Assembly (NCBI GenBank): GCA_965212205.1 | Contig: CBDBUX010000011.1 | Coordinates: 682,001 to 746,000 of the forward strand | Reading direction: 5' to 3' | DNA: 64,000 bases | Source: JAHEJJ01 sp965212205 | GTDB lineage: Bacteria; Bacteroidota; Bacteroidia; Flavobacteriales; Flavobacteriaceae | Shown here: positions 55,712-63,790 of the stretch, in pieces | How positions within the stretch are numbered: position 1 is the first letter of the stretch | Layout: each line of letters starts with the position of its first letter | Translations under genes and position numbers: made by a program | Notes under the pieces: generated by a model | Seen by the model: the letters and a program-made list of their open reading frames with translations, nothing else | Database searches by the model: none | Told to the model about the DNA's origin: nothing

Positions 55712-57185
55712 TTATTGAATTTTAAGGTCGATGGGCCGATCCATGATCATATTATCTTTGAGCGGATCGAACATTTTAGAGTTTGAAATATACTCCAAAG
55801 ACATTCGCGGACCTGTTCGCAATGCCCTTCTCGATGAAATTCCTGTGATTTCCTCAATAGCAGTAGCTAGCAGAGGCTCGCTTTCATCGCCTAGAACACC
55901 GTAGGCTCCAAGCTCCTCCTGCTGATCGATCATGGGTGTAAAACCTTCGGTATAGTCTATAAAGCCTTGCGAGTTTTCGGTTCTCCCCACGAGCAATTGC
56001 ATGGCCCAAAGATTATCGGGGTTGATAAAATTCTCACGGGAACTCGTGTAGAGATAAGGAGCTCCTTCTCGATCCGGATCATCTACCATAGTAAGTGAAA
56101 ACTCGTTTTTACCTCGGGTAGTCCTGCCGATCAGGAATACATCTATATACGGATTTAGTCCGTTGATGACAAGTTCGCTGGCCGATGCCGTCCCCCTGGT
56201 AGTCAGAATATAGACCTTATTAAAATTTAGGGTATTTATTGGGCTGCCGCCTCCTGTTGTTGCAGCGAAATAGTCTGTATCGCCGAGAATATCCTGTAAT
56301 TTATCGTTCCAGCGATCCCTTAGGAAAACCTGGTTGGTATTGGTGCTGAAGATCATGCTCGAGAGCAGACGAGACGTATTTACAGAGCCACCGCTGTTGT
56401 ATCTTAAATCGAGGACAAGATCGGTTATTCCGGCCGATTTCAACTGCCCGAAGGCCGCATTGAGTTGTTCATCGAATTCGTTAAGAAAACGATTGTACAT
56501 CAAGTAGCCTATTTTGTGGCCGTTGATATCGAAGGTTTTAGTGATATAAACAGGATCTTCCTGGAATCCTTCAATTTTTGTCAGTGTTACTTCCTTTCCG
56601 TTTGGGCTAAGCGATGTACCATCTACATCTGCCATATTTAGCGTGTAGGTGTCTTCATCTCCAAAAAGGAGCGATTCGTAATTACTTAGGCTTAAAGTAT
56701 TGCCGTTTACACCTGTAAATATCTCCCCCCGGGAAATATCCTTGCCTGAAGCATCGGAATTAGGCAAAACATAGTTTACCACCCCAAAGAGATTCTCACT
56801 ATCGCTGGAGGTATAGAGGGTAAAATCCAAACCATTGCTTTTGGTAACACCACCGAGGAATTCGGTGAGTTCAGAAAAATTGGTTACGGTCCAGCTAAAT
56901 CGATCTTCTGTAAAGAGGAGTTGTTCGAAGAAATCCTCAGGATCCGGGGTGCTTACCAGGAATTCTGTATAATCTTCATCGCCGCTAAAGCGATTATCTG
57001 CCAGATCTGCCACATCTTGCTGCCAGAAAATACCACAGATTCATGGATTTCCACATAAAATCCTGGGTGGCGGCATCAACATTTCCCGGATTAGGACCAC
57101 CGGGAGGGCCTATTCCGTCGTCGTTTTTACTACATGATATGAAAAGAAAGGTAAGGGCCAGGGGCAACCATAGATACTTCTTCAT
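55712..57185 (-). pseudogene. S41 family C-terminal processing-type peptidase lipoprotein, frameshifted
   Basis: A minus-strand frame starting MKKYLWLP has a lipoprotein signal (Cys 18 in FLFISCSK) and runs into QDFMWKSMNLWYFLAARC; the next frame carries on from NLADNRFSGD-type sequence to the stop. Dropping one A from the A4 run near 57026-57029 gives WYFWQQDVADLADNRF and a 490-residue protein with the S41 serine in GTASASE and the basic partner RGKNEFS. The family includes C-terminal processing proteases and TSP-like peptidases; the N-terminal domain here is S41-type with a PDZ-like part, acting in the periplasm. Damaged if the base is real. Confidence 0.82.
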
Positions 57186-57346
57186 CAAACTAATTTTTTG
57201 TAAATATACAGAATACGGCAAATATCGTTCCAATATTAAACGTTTAGGTTCCTTAATACTACAACAATCCAAACACCGAAATCCCTACCTTAAATGGGCT
57301 GAAAATGACTGTTAATTGGTATCCTGAAGACAAAATGACTTTTTTT

Positions 57347-57371
57347 GTAACAATAATGGAACTACTTCGTC
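57347..57371 (+). promoter_or_regulatory. ECF-type promoter in front of the sigma operon
   Basis: GTAAC at 57347-57351 and CGTC at 57368-57371 are 16 bases apart, the -35/-10 pattern of autoregulated ECF promoters. The first possible start codons lie at 57394 and 57424. Confidence 0.6.
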
Positions 57372-57393
57372 TTGCTTTTGTAAGAGACCTGGA

Positions 57394-57933
57394 ATGGTAT
57401 ATGCAACAACCGAACAACCTGGTATGACACAATCGGAATTCTTAAATGTGGTAATGCCCTTTAAGGACAAGCTTTACCGGCTCGCCAAGAGATTACTGGT
57501 CTCGTCTGAGGAAGCAGAAGATGCCACGCAGGAGATTTTGATGAAATTATGGGCCAAAAACAACAAAATAAGCGGCTATAAGAATGTGGAAGCCTTTGCG
57601 ATGACCATGACCAAGAATTTCTGCCTCGACCGATTAAAATCGAAACAGTCGGGCAACCTAAAACTGGTACATAGCAATTTTACAGACGATAGTAGCTCGC
57701 TGCAACGTGAGGTAGAAGTAAAGGATAGTCTGAGTTGGGTTGAAAAAATAATGGAGGATTTGCCACAGCAGCAGAAAATGGTATTACAGCTGCGGGATGT
57801 AGAACAATATGAATTCGAAGAAATCGCTGAATTACTGGAAATGAAGCCAACGGCGATAAGAGTTACGCTGTCGAGGGCGCGAAAAACAGTAAGAGAAAAA
57901 TTATTAGAAAGACATCGTTATGGAATTGGGTAA
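57394..57933 (+). CDS. ECF RNA polymerase sigma factor, second module
   Basis: 179 residues, or 169 if translation begins at the second ATG (MTQSEFLN). Region 2 is EDATQEILMKLWAKNNKISGYKN and region 4 is EFEEIAELLEMKPTAIRVTLSRAR, with no region 3. It differs in sequence from the sigma factor at 27 kb, so it belongs to a separate circuit. A GTAAC/CGTC promoter upstream suggests self-activation. It overlaps the next gene by 14 bp. Confidence 0.9.
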   Translation: MVYATTEQPGMTQSEFLNVVMPFKDKLYRLAKRLLVSSEEAEDATQEILMKLWAKNNKISGYKNVEAFAMTMTKNFCLDRLKSKQSGNLKLVHSNFTDDSSSLQREVEVKDSLSWVEKIMEDLPQQQKMVLQLRDVEQYEFEEIAELLEMKPTAIRVTLSRARKTVREKLLERHRYGIG

Positions 57934-58351
57934 CATAGAAAAACTTTTAGACAAGTATTTTGAAGCAAAGACTACGGTAGCAGAAGAAAACCTGCTTAGA
58001 GAGTACTTTACCGGGGAAGAGGTTGCGCCTCATTTGGAGCAGTATATTCCGCTTTTCGGATACCTGTCACATGCCAAAGAAGAACGCTTTACGAAGCAGG
58101 TTCCATTAAAACCTAGAACGTATTATTACCGATGGATATCCGTTGCGGCGGCAGTGATCTTGGCTTTTGGCATATTTTTTGGCCCTGAACAGTATCGGGA
58201 GTACCAAGAACAAAGACAGGCAGAGATTGCCTACAATGAAACGAGAAAGGCCCTGAGTATGCTGGCATCTAATTTAGAAAGAGGCACAAATAAAGTGGCT
58301 TATCTCAACGAATTTGAACAGACAAAACAAAAAATTTACAAAAACGATTAA
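57920..58351 (+). CDS. Single-pass membrane protein, probable anti-sigma factor
   Basis: 143 residues: an N-terminal soluble part of about 70 residues (NIEKLLDKYFEAKTTVAEENLL, LEQYIPLFGYLSHAKEE), one membrane segment (WISVAAAVILAFGIFFG, about 71-88) and a short C-terminal tail. The organisation is that of the anti-sigma factor paired with the ECF gene at 27 kb, and the 14-bp overlap argues for a 1:1 partnership. No zinc motif is visible. Confidence 0.68.
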   Translation: MELGNIEKLLDKYFEAKTTVAEENLLREYFTGEEVAPHLEQYIPLFGYLSHAKEERFTKQVPLKPRTYYYRWISVAAAVILAFGIFFGPEQYREYQEQRQAEIAYNETRKALSMLASNLERGTNKVAYLNEFEQTKQKIYKND

Positions 58352-58362
58352 AAATTATGACC

Positions 58363-58911
58363 ATGAGAAAGTATATTATAATTGCAGCACTGGCCTTTTT
58401 ACCGGCAGGCCTATTCGCACAGTCCATTTTCGATAAATACGAGGACCTGGATGAAGTGAGTTCGGTTGTGGTGAACAAGAACATGTTCAACCTCCTAGTA
58501 AAAATGGATGTGGATACCGACGATCCTGAAGCCAAGGATTTTATGGATATCGCCAAAAGCCTTAGCGGATTAAAGGTATTTATTACCGAAGACTCAAAGA
58601 TCTCGGCAGATATGAAGTCTACCGTAGACAAATATCTTAAAACAGAGTCATTGGAAGAACTGATGAGGGTTAAGGACAAGGAAGCTAACGTTAAGTTCTA
58701 TGTGCGCAACGGGAAAGACGAGGATCATGTAAGCGAATTGCTGATGTTCGTTACCGGGATTAAAAATACCGACATGAAGGTCAATGACCGGCAGATAGAA
58801 ACGGTATTGCTTACCCTTACGGGAGATATAGATTTGACCAAAATTGGTTCTTTAACCAAAAAAATGAATTTGCCCGAGGAATTGAATCAGGCAGATAAGA
58901 ACAAATCATAA
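58363..58911 (+). CDS. DUF4252 family periplasmic protein
   Basis: 182 residues from ATG giving MRKYIIIA (another ATG lies 2 codons upstream). Signal peptide to about residue 20 (GLFAQ), then an alpha/beta domain with VVVNKNMFNLLVKMDVDTDDPEAKDFMDIAKSLSGLKVFI. DUF4252 is a Bacteroidota family of unknown function regularly found next to ECF sigma genes. It is a paralogue of the next gene. A role as envelope-stress output or sensor is inference. Confidence 0.82.
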   Translation: MRKYIIIAALAFLPAGLFAQSIFDKYEDLDEVSSVVVNKNMFNLLVKMDVDTDDPEAKDFMDIAKSLSGLKVFITEDSKISADMKSTVDKYLKTESLEELMRVKDKEANVKFYVRNGKDEDHVSELLMFVTGIKNTDMKVNDRQIETVLLTLTGDIDLTKIGSLTKKMNLPEELNQADKNKS

Positions 58912-58996
58912 TAATTATTCATCAATCAATGCCTTCCGCCTGTATGTATGTGCAAAGCATTATATACAGGCGTAAAAGGGCTAAATAAAAATCGAA

Positions 58997-59539
58997 ATGA
59001 AAAAATTCTTAACCAACATCGTCGTGATTACTGGTATATTGGCCTTATCGGCCTGTACCTCTTCACAGAGCCTGCAGGAATACTATGTGGATAATTCGGA
59101 AAATCCAAATTTTATTTCACTGGATGTCCCTGCCAGTATATTAAATCTCCAGGAAGCCGATCTTACTAAATCTCAGCGTCAGGCCCTGGAATCTTTAAAG
59201 AAATTAAATGTTTTAGCCTTTAAGATCAATTCCACTAACGAGAACGAATATCAGGTAGAAAAGGCAAAGATTAATTCGATATTAAAGAACGATAAGTTTG
59301 TGGAGCTTATGAAACTGAATTCCAAATACGGTAAAGGAGTGATCAAATACCTTGGTGAGGAAGATGCCATCGATGAGGTAATAATTTATGGAAGTAGTGA
59401 TGATAAAGGATTTGCGTTGATCCGCGTTCTGGGCGACGATATGAACCCTGCTCATCTGATCCAACTGGTAAAAGTACTTCAGAATTCAGACTATAATGCC
59501 GAAGATCTCGGTGATATCGGTGAATTCCTCAAGGGCTAA
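58997..59539 (+). CDS. DUF4252 family lipoprotein
   Basis: 180 residues with a lipoprotein signal (Cys 20 in ALSAC), then a DUF4252 domain (LNVLAFKINSTNENEYQVEKAKINSILKNDKFVEL, EEDAIDEVIIYGSSDDKGFALIRVLGDDMNP). It differs from the preceding paralogue by being lipid-anchored. It ends the ECF operon with a strong terminator 25 bp on. Confidence 0.82.
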   Translation: MKKFLTNIVVITGILALSACTSSQSLQEYYVDNSENPNFISLDVPASILNLQEADLTKSQRQALESLKKLNVLAFKINSTNENEYQVEKAKINSILKNDKFVELMKLNSKYGKGVIKYLGEEDAIDEVIIYGSSDDKGFALIRVLGDDMNPAHLIQLVKVLQNSDYNAEDLGDIGEFLKG

Positions 59540-59563
59540 GACCTTTTCAAAATAGTAACTGAC

Positions 59564-59598
59564 AACCGCAAATATTCGCTATTTGCGGTTTTTTTTTA
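59564..59598 (+). terminator. Rho-independent terminator of the second ECF operon
   Basis: AACCGCAAATA at 59564-59574 pairs with TATTTGCGGTT at 59580-59590 (11-bp stem, 5-base loop), followed by a run of T. Confidence 0.92.
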
Positions 59599-59664
59599 CT
59601 GTGATCCAAAGATTTCCAGCACAATTTTTACCTTTAGCGCGAACACTAATAAAAACTATTTCTC

Positions 59665-60480
59665 ATGGAAAATGCACAGTACTATTTCGAAAAACTAATG
59701 GAATTTGGCTGGGAATACGGACCGAAAGTAATCGGTGCTATCCTGGTCTTTATTATTGGTTCCTGGATCATCAAGCGGATCTTGAAGATCTCAGGCAAGA
59801 TGATGCAGAAAAGCAACTATGATGAATCCTTGAAACGATTTATCCTCAATCTTAGCGGTTGGGCATTGAGAGTACTGTTGATTATCATTGTTATCGCGAC
59901 ACTCGGGATCAATGTGACCACATTTGCGGCTGTGATCGCTGCCGCAGGCTTGGCCGTTGGCCTTGCTTTACAGGGATCTCTTTCCAATTTCGCCGGAGGC
60001 GTTTTGATCATGATCTTTAAACCCTACAAAATAGGAGATCTGATCGAAGCACAAGGTGAGCTAGGTGTAGTGAAGGAAATCGAAATCTTTACCACTAAGC
60101 TGAATACACCCGAAAATAAACTCGCTATCATTCCAAACGGCCCCATGGCCAATGGAAACATTGTCAACTACACAGCTGAAGGCAAGATCCGTGTAGATAC
60201 CGTGATCGGGATCGGTTATGGTGAGGATATTAAGGAGGCTAAAAATGTATTGATGGAAGTACTCACATCAAACGAAAAAGTCCTGCAGGAACCAGCACCA
60301 ACAGTAGCAGTGCTTGAGCTGGCCGATAGCTCCGTGAATTTTGCGGTGCGTCCGTTTTGTAATCCTGCGGATTATTGGGATGTGTATTTTGCTACTACAG
60401 AAGGCTGTAAATTAGCCCTGGACAAGGCCGGCATCGAAATTCCATTTCCACACCGGGTACAGATACAAAAAAGCGAATAA
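59665..60480 (+). CDS. mscS: Small-conductance mechanosensitive channel (MscS-like)
   Basis: 271 residues with three membrane segments near the N-terminus (about 15-35, 63-85 and the pore helix VIAAAGLAVGLALQGSLSNFAGGVLIMIF at 95-123) and the MscS beta domain (FKPYKIGDLIEAQGELGVVKEIEIF) followed by a C-terminal alpha/beta domain. It is shorter than E. coli MscS (286). The channel opens on membrane stretch and releases solutes after hypo-osmotic shock. Its gene lies alone between a terminator and the convergent purB. Confidence 0.93.
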   Translation: MENAQYYFEKLMEFGWEYGPKVIGAILVFIIGSWIIKRILKISGKMMQKSNYDESLKRFILNLSGWALRVLLIIIVIATLGINVTTFAAVIAAAGLAVGLALQGSLSNFAGGVLIMIFKPYKIGDLIEAQGELGVVKEIEIFTTKLNTPENKLAIIPNGPMANGNIVNYTAEGKIRVDTVIGIGYGEDIKEAKNVLMEVLTSNEKVLQEPAPTVAVLELADSSVNFAVRPFCNPADYWDVYFATTEGCKLALDKAGIEIPFPHRVQIQKSE

Positions 60481-60504
60481 ACCATACACCGACCACTATT
60501 TTGA

Positions 60505-61848
60505 TCAAATACCGGTATAGGATTCGGGAGTGATCGCCAAAAGCTCCTCTTTGATCTCTGGAGATACATCGAGATTATGGATGAATGTTGCTATGCTTTC
60601 GGCAGTAATCTTTGTATTGGTTCTGGTAAGTTCCTTTAAACTTTCGTATGGATTCGGATAGCCCTCTCTTCTGAGGATGGTCTGGATGGCTTCGGCCAAA
60701 ACGGCCCAATTATCCTCGAGGTCAGATTGTAACTTCCCGGGATTGAGTAATAGTTTATTCAGGCCTTTTGTTGCAGAACGAAAAGCCAGAAGAGTGTGTC
60801 CCATGGGAACGCCAATATTCCTCAGTACCGTGCTGTCGGTTAGGTCGCGTTGCAATCTGGATATGGGTAATTTGGCAGACATGTGCTGATAAAGGGCATT
60901 GGCAATGCCCAGATTCCCCTCCGAATTCTCAAAATCGATGGGATTTACCTTATGTGGCATCGCAGACGATCCAATTTCACCTTCCCTGATCTTTTGTTTA
61001 AAATAGTCCAAGGAGATATAAGTCCAAAAATCACGATCCAGGTCGAGAAGGATCGTATTGATGCGCTTCAAACCGTCGAAGAGGGCTGCCAAATGGTCGT
61101 AATGCTCAATTTGTGTGGTTGGGAAGCTGTGATATAAGCCAAGATTTTCATTTACAAATTTCCTGCCGAAATCCTTCCAATCAATGCCCGGGTAAGCCAC
61201 CGTGTGGGCATTGAAATTACCAGTAGCGCCGCCAAATTTGGCCGCACAGGGGATATCGTTCAATAAATCGAATTGCTCCTTAAGCCGCTTTACAAAAACA
61301 GCAATTTCTTTTCCCAATCGGGTAGGGGAGGCAGGCTGGCCATGGGTACGAGCAAGCATAGGTACATTTTCCCATTTGTCTGCAAGCTCCTGTAGCAAGT
61401 CAAGCAAGGTTGTGAATGCTGGTATATACACTTCACTCAAGGCATCCTTAACCGATAACGGTATAGCGGTATTGTTGATATCCTGAGAAGTCAGACCAAA
61501 ATGAATGAACTCTTTATGTGGTGAAAGCCCAAGTTGGTCGAACTTCGTTTTTAAGAAATATTCAACTGCCTTCACATCGTGGTTGGTAGTTTTCTCTATT
61601 TCTTTTATTTCGTACGCATCCTCTTCATTAAAATCCTTATAAATAGATCTTAAGCTGGAAAAATTCTCGCTTTTAATTTCACTGAGTTCAGGCAGGGGTA
61701 ATTCACATAGAGCTATAAAGTATTCTACCTCTATAAGGAGTCGGTATTTTATAAGTGCCTTCTCCGAGAAAAATACTGCAAGGGGTTCGGCCTGAGAGCG
61801 GTACCGTCCATCGATTGGTGAAATTGCGTTTAGGGAATTTAAAGACAT
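60505..61848 (-). CDS. purB: Adenylosuccinate lyase
   Basis: 447 residues with the fumarase/aspartase superfamily signature SSAMPHKVNPIDFENSEG (substrate-binding loop, about residues 290-307), the catalytic His in TTNHDVKAVEYFL and ARTHGQPASPTRLGKE. It cleaves SAICAR to AICAR and adenylosuccinate to AMP, the two beta-elimination steps of purine synthesis. Length is typical of the longer bacterial type. Together with purL, two purine genes lie in the window. Confidence 0.95.
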   Translation of the reverse strand: MSLNSLNAISPIDGRYRSQAEPLAVFFSEKALIKYRLLIEVEYFIALCELPLPELSEIKSENFSSLRSIYKDFNEEDAYEIKEIEKTTNHDVKAVEYFLKTKFDQLGLSPHKEFIHFGLTSQDINNTAIPLSVKDALSEVYIPAFTTLLDLLQELADKWENVPMLARTHGQPASPTRLGKEIAVFVKRLKEQFDLLNDIPCAAKFGGATGNFNAHTVAYPGIDWKDFGRKFVNENLGLYHSFPTTQIEHYDHLAALFDGLKRINTILLDLDRDFWTYISLDYFKQKIREGEIGSSAMPHKVNPIDFENSEGNLGIANALYQHMSAKLPISRLQRDLTDSTVLRNIGVPMGHTLLAFRSATKGLNKLLLNPGKLQSDLEDNWAVLAEAIQTILRREGYPNPYESLKELTRTNTKITAESIATFIHNLDVSPEIKEELLAITPESYTGI

Positions 61849-61939
61849 GAAAAGATGTGTTGGTTAAGGCTACAAAAATGCAAAGATACTTATAAGGCAG
61901 GGAGTTTGAAAGAGGAGAGGCATCTAGTTTCAGGGGCTT

Positions 61940-62506
61940 CTATGATTTTCGGAGCTTAGACAGGATCTGCCGGGCTCTGGCCTTAAAGGCTGCACTTCCC
62001 GTTGAATATTCGTTTTCAAGCAACAAATGCAATTCGGGATGGATCCACTCAAAATCCTTGCCCAGATGATAGAGACTGGTCATCGAATACGCTTTAGAGG
62101 CGACTTTATGAGGACCGATTAGCCAGTCGAAGCACGCCGTAACGATAAGTTCCAGATGCTGAGAAGTTAAGCATGAGGAAGCGGTGTTGGTTGCATCACC
62201 ATAATATTCTAAAACCAGGAGCTCACAAATTTTTGCCATTGGCCTTATCGATGATTCATGACGTAAAACCGAAAGGTTCTTGGCCCAAAAATCGAGATGG
62301 GGGTCGAGGTAACGCAAATTTCGGCGCGCCGTAAACTCGAGTACCCAGCAGGCGCGCGAAGAGATGGGGTCTTCGTTCCTAAAACCTATTTCCAGTAAGG
62401 GCAGTACCAGCTTGGGTTTGTGTAAAACAAGATCGGCCATTTCCATGCGCATGCTTCGTGAATGATTCACATAGTTCAATTTTATATATAGCTGGTCGAC
62501 ATTCAC
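61940..62506 (-). CDS. HEAT-like helical protein next to purB
   Basis: 188 residues, all helical, with pairs of helices spaced like HEAT repeats (LVLPLLEIGFRNEDPISSRACWVLEFTARR, LRYLDPHLDFWAKNLSVLRHESS). No membrane segment. Related proteins in flavobacteria have been labelled adenylosuccinate lyase only because they stand beside purB; this one has none of the lyase motifs. It lies 91 bp upstream of purB on the same strand. Function unknown. Confidence 0.72.
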   Translation of the reverse strand: MNVDQLYIKLNYVNHSRSMRMEMADLVLHKPKLVLPLLEIGFRNEDPISSRACWVLEFTARRNLRYLDPHLDFWAKNLSVLRHESSIRPMAKICELLVLEYYGDATNTASSCLTSQHLELIVTACFDWLIGPHKVASKAYSMTSLYHLGKDFEWIHPELHLLLENEYSTGSAAFKARARQILSKLRKS

Positions 62507-62614
62507 GAAACAGTGTGTCTTGCTTTTTGGTGAGTGGGTATTGTTATTTTCCAGTCTGGTAAAATCAAAATTAAATATCTTCGCTTAATCCATATAATCA
62601 GAAATCTCAAGCCG

Positions 62615-63088
62615 ATGAAAATACTAAAAAAAATAGCTCTTTTCTTACTGGTGGTGCTGATTGCAATCCAATTTATCAGACCCGAAAAAAACTTGTCTGA
62701 AAACCCATATACCGAAGTATTTGTTGAAGAGACGAATCCACCTGACGAAGTTATGAGAATATTAAAAAGCAGCTGTTACGACTGCCATAGTAATAACACC
62801 AAATATCCCTGGTATAACAACATCGCACCGGTATCATTCTGGATTGCCGATCATATCGAACATGGTAAAGGTCATCTGGATTTTTCGAACTGGGCTTCCT
62901 ATGACTCGAAGAAAAAGGATCATAAGCTCGAAGAGGTGATTGAAATGGTCGAATCTGGAGAAATGCCATTGCGGGAATATACCTGGACCCATAGTGAAGC
63001 GCGACTGACAGAGGCGCAAAGAAAGGCTGTGATCGAATGGGCCAAAACCACTAGGCTCCTTTACCAATTAGATCAGAAACCACAGTAG
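62615..63088 (+). CDS. Heme-binding domain protein, membrane-anchored
   Basis: 157 residues from the ATG giving MKILKKIA, with an N-terminal anchor (IALFLLVVLIAIQFI). The heme motif CYDCHSNN (CxxCH) is followed by KYPWYNNIAPVSFWIADHIEHGK, as in the haem_bd domain of Bacteroidota periplasmic proteins. A role in electron transfer or heme sensing is inferred. Its 3' end overlaps the convergent sirtuin gene by 38 bp. Confidence 0.85.
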   Translation: MKILKKIALFLLVVLIAIQFIRPEKNLSENPYTEVFVEETNPPDEVMRILKSSCYDCHSNNTKYPWYNNIAPVSFWIADHIEHGKGHLDFSNWASYDSKKKDHKLEEVIEMVESGEMPLREYTWTHSEARLTEAQRKAVIEWAKTTRLLYQLDQKPQ

Positions 63089-63746
63089 GGACGCCCGTAG
63101 CGGCTGTTTGGGCTATAATAGTAAGGTTTTCAAAATCATGTGGGGAAACCGTAGGCCTGGGGTCTACAAAAAATATAGGAATACCCGGAGAAGAGTAATG
63201 AATAAGGCTGGCCGCCGGATATACCTGCATCGATGTCCCAATAATCAACAGCATATCGGCCCCCATTGTGATCTCAGCGGCCTTTGGCAACAAAGGCACT
63301 TGTTCGCCGAACCATACTATATGAGGCCGTAATTGAAAACCGGAAGCGCAATAATCGCCTAAGACCAGGTCTTTTTTCCATTCCAAAATATCAGATGGGT
63401 TTCCCGTGCTTCGAACCTTAAATAGTTCGCCATGAAGGTGTAAAACCTGGCTGCTCCCGGCGCGCTCATGAAGATCATCAACATTTTGGGTTACGATATC
63501 GACCTCAAAATAGTCTTCGAGTGCCACAAGAGACTTGTGTCCTTCATTGGGGACAGCCTCGATCAATTGCTTTCTCCGCTGGTTATAAAAATCGAGCACC
63601 AGTGCAGGATCTTGCGCAAAACCCTGTGGCGAAGCAACCTCCATCACATCATGACCCTCCCAGAGTCCGTCGGCATCCCTGAAAGTCTTCAACCCACTGT
63701 CGGCACTCATACCAGCACCGGTTAAGACTACAATTTTTTTCCTCAT
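63051..63746 (-). CDS. cobB: Sir2-family NAD-dependent deacylase, zinc-cysteine-free
   Basis: 231 residues. GAGMSADSG at 10-18 binds NAD, QNVDDLHERAG the ribose, and His 105 in HLHGEL is the catalytic base. Tyr 54 and Arg 57 (YNQRR) match the YxxR pair of class III (SIRT5/CobB-type) sirtuins, which bind succinyl- or malonyl-lysine acids. Only one Cys (133) is present, so the four-Cys zinc ribbon of typical sirtuins is absent. The function is lysine deacylation, probably of metabolic enzymes. The overlap with the heme protein gene is 3' to 3'. Confidence 0.86.
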   Translation of the reverse strand: MRKKIVVLTGAGMSADSGLKTFRDADGLWEGHDVMEVASPQGFAQDPALVLDFYNQRRKQLIEAVPNEGHKSLVALEDYFEVDIVTQNVDDLHERAGSSQVLHLHGELFKVRSTGNPSDILEWKKDLVLGDYCASGFQLRPHIVWFGEQVPLLPKAAEITMGADMLLIIGTSMQVYPAASLIHYSSPGIPIFFVDPRPTVSPHDFENLTIIAQTAATGVPTVVSDLIGKGA

Positions 63747-63790
63747 AGTTTTTGCAATATTTAAAGTTACGTTTTTATTAAATTAGATCG

